Part shown: piece by piece, positions 1-5,912 of the stretch | How the letters are laid out: every line of letters starts with the position of its first letter | Numbering within the stretch: position 1 is the first letter of the stretch | NCBI GenBank assembly: GCA_028290385.1 | Contig: JAQGJZ010000017.1 | Coordinates: 1 to 7,401 of the forward strand | From: Enterovirga sp. | GTDB lineage: Bacteria; Pseudomonadota; Alphaproteobacteria; Rhizobiales; Beijerinckiaceae | Direction of reading: 5' to 3' | DNA length: 7,401 nt | Notes under the pieces: model-generated | The model's input: the letters and a program-made list of their open reading frames with translations, nothing else | The model's database searches: none | What the model was told of the DNA's origin: nothing | Position numbers and translations under genes: made by a program

Positions 1-1014
1 CGCGTATGAGAACAGGACGATGTAGGTCAGCCCTGCCGAGGCGACCACGATCGAGCAGCAGAAGGCGAAGAGCGGCCAGCGCGCCCAGCCGAGCTGCACG
101 ACCCGCGGCGTGGTCACCTTGCCGGTCACCGTCACGTAGCCGCGCCGTCCGAGCAGCCGGCGCTGCAGGAGGAGCAAGGCGACCGTGACCAGCAGCAGCG
201 GGATCGACAGCGCCGAGGCGACGCCGAGCTGCGGCGGATACTGGAACAGCGCCCAGATCTGCGTCGTCAGGACGTAGATGCGGGCCGGCACGCCGATGAT
301 CGCCGGACCGCTGAATAGGACCAGCGCCTCGAGCGAGGCCAGGATGAAGCCGGCGAGGATGGCCGGCAGGACGAGCGGGATGGTGATCCGCCGCATGGTG
401 GTGATCGTGCCGGCGCCGGAGATGTTGGCCGCGTCCTCGAGCTCGGCCGAGACGTTCCGGAACGCCGCCGAGATGATCACGAACGCGAACGGGAAGCACT
501 CGAGCAGGGTGACGAACACCATGCCGGGCATGGAGAAGATGTCGAAGACCGGACCCTGCATCCCGGTGACCGCGCGCACGAGCTGGTTCAGGAGGCCGGC
601 ATTGGGGCCCGCGAGGAGGATCCAGGCGACGGCTGTTAGGAAGCCCGGCGTGATCAGTGAGGCGAGCGCCATCACCTGGATGAAGCGCCGGCCCGGCATG
701 TCGGTCCGGGCGATGGCCCAGGCCATGGGCGTCGCCACGAGCACGCTCAACACACCCACGCTGGTGCTGAGGATGAGCGAGTTGACGGCGGCGTCGACGA
801 AGCGCCGGGAACTGGCGGCGCGCACGTAGTTGGCGATGGTGAACGCGCCGTCCGCGTCCTCGAAGCTCATCCTGACCACCCAGCCGAGCGGCCAGGCGAT
901 CAGGAGGGCGAGCAGGATGGTGGCGATCCACCAGCTCGCCCGCGCTGCTCGGACGCCCAGGGCGCCCCAGGCGGCGGCCGGCCGCAGAGCGGCGTCCCTG
1001 GCGACCGTCGCCAT
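1..1014 (-). CDS. ABC transporter permease, two-domain iron/polyamine-type (SfuB/PotB-like), partial
   Basis: Inner-membrane channel subunit of a binding-protein-dependent importer. I translated 338 codons from the ATG at 1014 with no stop, so the gene runs past position 1. Predicted membrane helices lie near residues 29-47, 79-100, 117-135, 163-184, 216-237 and 265-284, with another starting near 313. The cytoplasmic EAA loop that docks the ATPase is clear at about 193-218 (EDAANISG, then IPLVLP). Residues 291-312 (RGYVTVTGK followed by LGWARW) look like the linker between the two halves of fused SfuB-type permeases, so roughly the second half is probably missing. The gene starts 4 bases after the stop of the binding-protein gene; GGGGG and GAGG in that gene's end can serve as ribosome site, and an in-frame GTG at 1017 is an alternative start. 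Family is firm. The substrate is unknown; an iron-transporter label would rest on family only. Confidence 0.93.
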   Translation of the reverse strand, partial: MATVARDAALRPAAAWGALGVRAARASWWIATILLALLIAWPLGWVVRMSFEDADGAFTIANYVRAASSRRFVDAAVNSLILSTSVGVLSVLVATPMAWAIARTDMPGRRFIQVMALASLITPGFLTAVAWILLAGPNAGLLNQLVRAVTGMQGPVFDIFSMPGMVFVTLLECFPFAFVIISAAFRNVSAELEDAANISGAGTITTMRRITIPLVLPAILAGFILASLEALVLFSGPAIIGVPARIYVLTTQIWALFQYPPQLGVASALSIPLLLVTVALLLLQRRLLGRRGYVTVTGKVTTPRVVQLGWARWPLFAFCCSIVVASAGLTYIVLFSYA

Positions 1015-1018
1015 CACC

Positions 1019-2074
1019 TCAGCCCCCGAAGATGTCGCTGAACTTCTCCTTGGCGCTGGTCGCCGAGGCGCCCTGCGTCGCCGGAAGCGTGAGGATCTTG
1101 AGATCCTTCAGGGGCACGCGATCCTTGGGGTAGACCGCATCCGGATGCGGCACGAGCCAGTAATGACTGGCGAGCATCGACTGCATCGGTGGGGAATGCA
1201 GCCACTCCAGCAGCAGCTTGCCGGCATTCGGCTGGGGCGCGTTGGCCACGAGCCCGGCGAAGAGCTGGTTCACGACCGTGCCCTCCTCGGGATAGACCAC
1301 GCCGACCGGCTTGCCTTGCGCCGCATCGACCAGAAAGATCGCATCCGCGGCGTGGATCGCGGCTTGCCGCTCGCCGTTCAGCACCACCGGCTTGACGTTG
1401 AACTGCGACCCGATGGTGACCAGCGGCGCGTTCTTGTTGAGCTTCTCGAACCAGTCCCAGCCGAGCATGCCGGACAGGATGGCAACAGCTTCGGCGAAGC
1501 CGCCGCTATGCTTCGGATGGGGCATCACGATCTGCCCCTTCCAGCGCGGCTTGAGCAGGTCGGCATAGCTCTTCGGCACGTCGGCCGGAGACACGAGCTT
1601 CGTGTTGTAGCCGATGCCGTTCGCGATCAGCCAATGCGCCGCATAGGCGCCATCCGGATCCTTGAATTGCGCCGGGTACGTCTTCATCCCCTCCGCCTCG
1701 TAGGCGGTGATCCACTTCTTCGCCTTGTAGATGTCGTTCCAGACCGGTGGGTCGCCATGGCTGATGACGTCGACGGAGAAGATGTTCGCGGCGCGCTCCT
1801 TGCTCATCCGCGTAAGAATGCCGCCCGTGCTGAGGCGGACGAAGTCGACCTTCACCTTGGTAAGCTTCTCGAACTCCGACACCGTCTGGGCGCATTCCGG
1901 CTCGGGGAAACTGCACCAGAAGTTGGTCTTGCCTTCCGCCTGCGCCTTGCGGAGCAGCTCGGCATCGACGCTGAAGCCGGGCGCGAGCTGGACCTTGCCG
2001 GCGGTCTGGGCCGTCGCGGGCCCTGCCCACAAGGTGGCGGCCATCGCGGCGCCCGCCAGAGCAACCTTGAACAT
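1019..2074 (-). CDS. ABC transporter periplasmic solute-binding protein (AfuA/FbpA-like superfamily)
   Basis: A 351-residue secreted protein that should capture the ligand in the periplasm and hand it to the permease encoded just downstream. Residues 1-22 form a signal peptide: Lys3, a hydrophobic Ala/Leu core, then ATA before Gln23. The rest resembles the type-2 periplasmic fold of the Fe3+/polyamine/phosphonate group: a VDVISHGD segment at 101-108, GIGYNTKL at 153-160, a LLKPRWKGQI stretch at 173-182, and VVYPEEGTVVN at 259-269. The ATG at 2074 is preceded by a strong GGGGAGGA ribosome site at good spacing. In FbpA-type iron binders two adjacent tyrosines sit in the segment before the PEEGT-like motif; here that segment reads AADAIFLVDA (242-251), so an iron ligand is doubtful. 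Two cysteines, 54 and 61, could form a disulfide. Being in one operon with two carbon-metabolism enzymes suggests an organic ligand; that is inference. Confidence 0.92.
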   Translation of the reverse strand: MFKVALAGAAMAATLWAGPATAQTAGKVQLAPGFSVDAELLRKAQAEGKTNFWCSFPEPECAQTVSEFEKLTKVKVDFVRLSTGGILTRMSKERAANIFSVDVISHGDPPVWNDIYKAKKWITAYEAEGMKTYPAQFKDPDGAYAAHWLIANGIGYNTKLVSPADVPKSYADLLKPRWKGQIVMPHPKHSGGFAEAVAILSGMLGWDWFEKLNKNAPLVTIGSQFNVKPVVLNGERQAAIHAADAIFLVDAAQGKPVGVVYPEEGTVVNQLFAGLVANAPQPNAGKLLLEWLHSPPMQSMLASHYWLVPHPDAVYPKDRVPLKDLKILTLPATQGASATSAKEKFSDIFGG

Positions 2075-2104
2075 GTGATGTCCTCCCCTTCGTTTTGGTC
2101 GGCC

Positions 2105-3001
2105 TCAGGCTGCGCGTTGCCGGATCAGCTCTGCGCGGCGCAGGGTCTCCTGGGCAGTGGTGTATTGATGGACAGTGAGCCACCTGCCATCCAGCGTGAT
2201 GGCGGCGAGGCCGTCCTCGCGGCCCTTGCGGTAGGTCTCGACGAGACGCTCCGACCAGCTGATCTCCTCCGCCGAGGGCGACATGACCTCGTTGATGAGC
2301 GGGACATGGGGCGGGTAGAAGCTCATCAAGCCGGTGAATCCCAAGCGTCGCGACGTTTCCATGCCGCGCCGCATGAGGGCGAGATCCTTCAGGTCCGCCG
2401 GGAAGAAGGCGTCGGTCGGCTGCAACCCGTAGGCGCTGGCCACCAGCACGATCTTGCTGCGAGCGTAGAGGAAAGCTGCGCTGAACTCGTCACCTCCGTG
2501 CAGCTGGGAAATCCCTGTCTCCATGCTGAGGTCGCCCGGGCCCATCAGCAAACCCGTGACACCTGGGCAGGAGGCGATCGCCTCGAGCTGCAGCACGGCC
2601 TGCGGCGTTTCGATGATCAGCATGATCTCGGGAGTTGCGCCGTGCTCGTCGAAGACCCGCTTCACCTCACGCATCTCGTCGACGCTGCGGACCTTGGGGT
2701 AGATGACGAACGGGACCTTCGCGGCGGCGATAGCCTCGAGGTCGGCGCGGCCCCATTCCGTCGAGAGGTTGTTCGGACGCACGATGTATTCGCGCCCGCC
2801 GAGATAGCCAGGATCGCCGATCAGCTCGACGATCCGGCTGCGCGCCTCCACCTTCAGGTTCGGCGGGCAGCTGTCTTCGATGTCGAGCATGAAGACGTCG
2901 GCGTCGATGGAGGGGACCTTCGACCACTTCTTCTCGACCATGATCGGGACTTCGAAGTAGCTTCGGCGGACCTTCGTGCGTCCGCGCGTGTTCTGGTTCA
3001 T
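2105..3001 (-). CDS. CitE-like / HpcH-HpaI family C-C lyase (CoA ester lyase-type)
   Basis: A 298-residue TIM-barrel enzyme of the citrate lyase beta / malyl-CoA lyase family, which cleaves or forms a C-C bond next to a carboxylate using a divalent metal, usually Mg2+. Visible family marks are LDIEDS (39-44), the carboxylate-binding Arg75 in VRPNN, PKV (102-104), metal ligands Glu131 in IIETPQAV and Asp157 in GPGDLS, and the C-terminal SFYPPHVPLIN-PSAEE block (227-246). The tail ITLDGRWLTVHQYTTAQETL (269-288) matches the usual CitE ending. All catalytic positions appear intact and the length is normal. The ATG at 3001 has AGGAG about 7 bases upstream. The gene lies 22 bases after the ThDP-enzyme gene and 30 before the binding-protein gene. 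No CoA ligase or citrate lyase alpha/gamma gene is present, so it is not part of a citrate lyase complex. Whether the substrate is a CoA thioester or a free acid cannot be told. Confidence 0.9.
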   Translation of the reverse strand: MNQNTRGRTKVRRSYFEVPIMVEKKWSKVPSIDADVFMLDIEDSCPPNLKVEARSRIVELIGDPGYLGGREYIVRPNNLSTEWGRADLEAIAAAKVPFVIYPKVRSVDEMREVKRVFDEHGATPEIMLIIETPQAVLQLEAIASCPGVTGLLMGPGDLSMETGISQLHGGDEFSAAFLYARSKIVLVASAYGLQPTDAFFPADLKDLALMRRGMETSRRLGFTGLMSFYPPHVPLINEVMSPSAEEISWSERLVETYRKGREDGLAAITLDGRWLTVHQYTTAQETLRRAELIRQRAA

Positions 3002-3023
3002 CGCGTGCTCCTGGACGTTTCAG

Positions 3024-4607
3024 CTATTTTCGCGGCGGCCGGCTGAGCCGGGCATCGATCAGGCGAGGACCGTCGGCTGCGATCGCCTCGCGCAGCCGAT
3101 CTGAAAATTCCTCGGCCGTGGTCGCGGTGGCCGCTTCGACGCCGAGTCCCCGCGCGACCTGCACCCACTCGATCGACGGCGATGCGAGGTCGAACAGCGA
3201 CGCGCCCCGCGCGCCGAGGCTGATCCCGTGCCGCTTCGCCTCGTAGTCGAGGATCGCATAGCGGCCGTTGTTCATGATGACCGTGAGGACGTTCAGCTTC
3301 TCCCGGGCATGCGTCCACAGCGCCTGGATCGTGTACAGGGCGCCGCCGTCGCCCTGGACGGCGAAGACCTTGGCGCCGGGCGCCGCGACCGCGGCGCCGA
3401 CTGCGAGGGACACGGCGTCGCCGATCGACCCGCCGGTGAGGTTCAGCCACTCGTGCCGGGCGGCGACGCTCATCGCCTCGTCGGCGCCCCGGCTTGACAC
3501 GCCGGCCTCCTCGCACACGATCGAGCCATCCGGCATCAGATGGTTCATCGCCGCCCAGATCGCGCCGGCGGTGAGCGGCCCGGTAGGCAGCGGCAGCGTC
3601 TGCCGTGCGGGCGCAATCGGTTCTGCGGTCCCGGCGGCCATGCTCTCCGCCAGATGGCGCAGCACGGCGACGGGATCGTCGCCGGGCCCGATCCCGATCA
3701 CCACCGTGTCCGAGGCGACGAGGTCGCTCGGCTGGTTCGGCGAGCCGAAGAAGCTGGTCGGACGCTTGCTGCCGAGCAGCACGAGCAGACCGAACTTCGC
3801 CAGCAAGGGCGCAGCCAGCTCCGGAAAGTAAGGGATGCGCTGCGCATGGGGCAGCCCGCCGCCGCGGCTGTGGCGCGCGTTGAAGGTTTCCGACAGGAGC
3901 GTCGCGCCGGTCGCGGCCGCAATCCGGCCGGCAAGCGTAAGGCCGTCCTCGAGCAAGGCCTCGCCACCCAGGATCAGGGCCGCGGACCCTCCCCGAAGCG
4001 CGGCGCTGATCCGGTCGGCGACCGCCGTGTCAAAAGTCTCCGGGCTGCGCGGACGCGCCTCGACGCGTGACGGCCGCGACGGGGGCGCCCACATCGCGTC
4101 CGCAGGCGCGACCAACGTGCTGATGCCGGCGGGGCGGCTCATGCTGGCATGCACCGCCTCGGCCGCGGCGGCCGCCATGTCGTCGCCCGGCCGGAGCGTC
4201 CTGACCCCCTTGGAATAATAGGGCGGCAGCCGCTCGAGGTCGCTCTTCAGCGGGCTGTCGAAGGCGAGATGGTCGCCGCTGTGCTCGCCGACCACCACCA
4301 CCATGGGGCTTCCGGCTTGGCGCGCGTTGTGCAGGTTCGCCATGCCATTGGCCAAGCCCGGCCCGAGATGAAGCAGCGTCGCGGCCGGGCTTCGGGCGAT
4401 CCGGCCGTAGCCATCGGCTGCGCCTGTGGCGACCCCTTCAAACAGGCAGAGCACGCCGCGCGCCCCCGCCTCGCGGTCGATTGCGGACACCGCGTGCAGC
4501 TCGGAGGTGCCGGGATTGGCGAAGAAGACGGTGACGCCCTCGTCGACCAGAGCACGCACCAGCGCTTCCGCTCCCGTGGAGACGGTGGCCGACGCCTCAT
4601 CTTGCAT
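3024..4607 (-). CDS. ThDP-dependent enzyme, acetolactate synthase large-subunit-like (IlvX-like)
   Basis: A 527-residue cytosolic thiamine-diphosphate enzyme of the acetolactate synthase / benzoylformate decarboxylase superfamily. Domains in order are the N-terminal Pyr domain (about 10-175), a central Rossmann-like domain (about 190-325) and the C-terminal PP domain (about 345-520). The cofactor-activating glutamate is Glu57 in CLFEGVATGAADGYGR. The Mg2+/diphosphate motif is GDG at 419-421, closing with NN at 446-447. FANPGTSELH (28-37) and LLHLGPGLANGMANLHNARQ (78-97) recall, from memory, the mycobacterial IlvX-type acetolactate synthase homologues rather than biosynthetic IlvB/IlvI. At 527 residues it is shorter than typical IlvB, and no regulatory small subunit is adjacent, which argues against branched-chain amino acid synthesis. 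A 2-oxoacid decarboxylase, carboligase or C-C lyase role is possible. The ATG at 4607 follows a strong GGGAGGAG site. It is the first gene of the operon and faces the LysR gene. Confidence 0.9.
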   Translation of the reverse strand: MQDEASATVSTGAEALVRALVDEGVTVFFANPGTSELHAVSAIDREAGARGVLCLFEGVATGAADGYGRIARSPAATLLHLGPGLANGMANLHNARQAGSPMVVVVGEHSGDHLAFDSPLKSDLERLPPYYSKGVRTLRPGDDMAAAAAEAVHASMSRPAGISTLVAPADAMWAPPSRPSRVEARPRSPETFDTAVADRISAALRGGSAALILGGEALLEDGLTLAGRIAAATGATLLSETFNARHSRGGGLPHAQRIPYFPELAAPLLAKFGLLVLLGSKRPTSFFGSPNQPSDLVASDTVVIGIGPGDDPVAVLRHLAESMAAGTAEPIAPARQTLPLPTGPLTAGAIWAAMNHLMPDGSIVCEEAGVSSRGADEAMSVAARHEWLNLTGGSIGDAVSLAVGAAVAAPGAKVFAVQGDGGALYTIQALWTHAREKLNVLTVIMNNGRYAILDYEAKRHGISLGARGASLFDLASPSIEWVQVARGLGVEAATATTAEEFSDRLREAIAADGPRLIDARLSRPPRK

Positions 4608-4624
4608 CCGGCTCCTCCCTGTTC

Positions 4625-4649
4625 GATCGCCTCATTCGAGGAGGCGATC
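4625..4649. promoter_or_regulatory. Perfect 9-bp inverted repeat in the operon leader
   Basis: GATCGCCTC (4625-4633) and GAGGCGATC (4641-4649) are perfect reverse complements around a 7-base spacer. The element lies 18 bases ahead of the ATG of the ThDP-enzyme gene and just upstream of its ribosome site. It could be an operator for a dimeric repressor or a hairpin near the 5' end of the mRNA. No T-run follows it in the direction of transcription, so it is not an intrinsic terminator. A LysR T-N11-A pattern is not centred here: the matching positions read C and G. Confidence 0.55.
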
Positions 4650-4661
4650 ACGTTGGGGGCC

Positions 4662-4690
4662 AGTATAAGGACGGGTCGCACCGCCGCTAA
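4662..4690 (-). promoter_or_regulatory. Candidate promoter of the enzyme/transporter operon
   Basis: Read on the minus strand, TATACT (4667-4662) is a good -10 hexamer. A weak -35, TTAGCG (4690-4685), lies 17 bases upstream of it. Transcription would start near 4655, which places the 9-bp inverted repeat at the very start of the message. A weak -35 is common for promoters that need an activator such as a LysR protein. This is pattern-based only. Confidence 0.3.
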
Positions 4691-4726
4691 CACGAACATG
4701 GTATGCGGCCAGCCGAAATCCTTATA
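4664..4726. repeat. Pair of inverted TCCTTATA elements in the divergent promoter region
   Basis: TATAAGGA (4664-4671) and TCCTTATA (4719-4726) are perfect 8-bp reverse complements with 47 bases between them. Each therefore reads TCCTTATA outward towards its own gene. The minus-strand copy overlaps the candidate -10 of the operon, and the plus-strand copy sits where a -10 for the lysR gene would produce a short leader before the ATG at 4763. They may be paired promoter cores or paired regulator half-sites. Eight bases is short enough for chance to matter. Confidence 0.35.
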
Positions 4727-4762
4727 GCCGGTCTACATGTACGCGTGACCAGCGGGACGGGA

Positions 4763-5722
4763 ATGGAAACGAGACGCCTCGGCTACTTCATGCGCATCGT
4801 CGAATGTGGGAGCATCAGTCGTGCCGCAGCTCACCTTAAGGTCGCGCAGCCGGCGCTGAGCCAGCAGCTGGCGATCCTCGAGCGCGAGATGCAGGCGCAG
4901 CTCCTGACCCGCTCCGCCAAAGGGGTCGCCCCGACCGAAGCCGGCCTCGCGCTCTATCGGCACGGCCGAATTCTGCTACGCCGCCTCGATCACGCCCATG
5001 CCGAAGTGCTCGCCCTCGCCGGCGCCTCGGGCGTTCCAGTTTCCGTCGGGCTGCCGCTCAGTACCGCCTCGCTGCTGGCCATGCCGCTCCTGCAGGCGGT
5101 CCGCGCTCGGCACGCCGGCATCCGCCTGCGACTCTACGAGGACCTCAGCGCCAATCTTGCGACGATGATCCGGGACGATCGGCTCGACCTCGCCGTTCTC
5201 TTTGAGAACGAGGAAACGGCCGATCTGCGAATGGAGACGCTCTGGATTGAGGAGCTCTTCCTGATCGTCCCCGGCCATTCGCCGCTGCCCGATCCCGTCC
5301 GGCTGGAAGACCTATCCAGTTTCGCCATGGTCATACCGAGCCCGAAGAATGGGTCGCGCCTTGTGTTGGAGGCGGCACTGACGAGGCTCCAGCGGCAGCC
5401 GCACATCGTCGCGGAGCTCAACTCGATCCAGACGCTGACAGCGGCGGTCGCCAACGGGATCGGCTACACAGTCCTTCCATGGACCGCGGTACATGATGAC
5501 GTTCTGACGGGCGCGCTAAGGGTTTTGACGGTCGAGGACGGCGACATGATCCGTCACGTGTCCCTCTGCCGCGCCCGAAACGCGCCCGCGACGCCCGCGA
5601 TGGAAGCTGTGGCTGGAATCCTGCGGGAGCTCTCTCTCGCTCAGGCGCTGGAAGGCAGGTCCCGCGGCATGACACGGCCCAACGTGCGGACGGACACGTG
5701 CGGCACTCGACAGAAATCGTAA
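4763..5722 (+). CDS. LysR-type transcriptional regulator (NAC-like subgroup)
   Basis: A 319-residue DNA-binding regulator, probably controlling the divergent operon and itself in response to a small metabolite. The winged helix-turn-helix spans about residues 3-62: RRLGYFMRIVECGSISRAAA, then AQPALSQQLAILE, then GVAPTEAG. This pattern is close to nitrogen-assimilation NAC-type LysR proteins. The effector-binding domain follows from about 92 to 295, with the typical AVANGIGYTVLPW block at 228-240. An in-frame ATG at 4703 would add 20 residues but has no ribosome site. The start at 4763 fits the family N-terminus and has a weak GGGA 5 bases upstream. The C-terminal tail from about 297 (Arg/Thr-rich) extends slightly beyond the usual fold. 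The regulated targets and the inducer are inferred from the divergent position only. Confidence 0.92.
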   Translation: METRRLGYFMRIVECGSISRAAAHLKVAQPALSQQLAILEREMQAQLLTRSAKGVAPTEAGLALYRHGRILLRRLDHAHAEVLALAGASGVPVSVGLPLSTASLLAMPLLQAVRARHAGIRLRLYEDLSANLATMIRDDRLDLAVLFENEETADLRMETLWIEELFLIVPGHSPLPDPVRLEDLSSFAMVIPSPKNGSRLVLEAALTRLQRQPHIVAELNSIQTLTAAVANGIGYTVLPWTAVHDDVLTGALRVLTVEDGDMIRHVSLCRARNAPATPAMEAVAGILRELSLAQALEGRSRGMTRPNVRTDTCGTRQKS

Positions 5723-5912
5723 CCAACCTGCTCGGGCATTCTCGCCCCGCTCGGATGGTTCGCGGCGGAGCAGGCGACCGGACCGACTGACGACACGAAG
5801 CGCGATCGAACATCGGGGTGGGTAGGCCAGTCGCGTCCGGGCAGAACAGCTGATGCTGCAGCGCGCTGGCGAGCCGGCATAGAGTCAGATCGAAGTAGCG
5901 ATGTGTAGCTGC

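Noticed and set aside
830..3046. A 738-codon open frame on the plus strand, preceded in the same frame by a 183-codon one at 278-829
   Set aside because: It lies antisense to three recognisable genes (the lyase, the binding protein and the start of the permease). Its translation is rich in Arg, His, Leu and Asp with no domain, as expected for the mirror frame of GC-rich coding sequence.
4703..4762. Upstream ATG giving a LysR protein 20 residues longer
   Set aside because: No ribosome site precedes it, the extra residues do not resemble the family N-terminus, and it would lie inside the putative promoter region.
5723..5912. Possible terminator or small gene in the convergent gap
   Set aside because: Only short imperfect stems are visible (GGGC 5734-5737 with GCCC 5744-5747) and no T-run follows. 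A 79-codon minus-strand frame at 5641-5880 overlaps the lysR end, has no recognisable motif and looks like chance.
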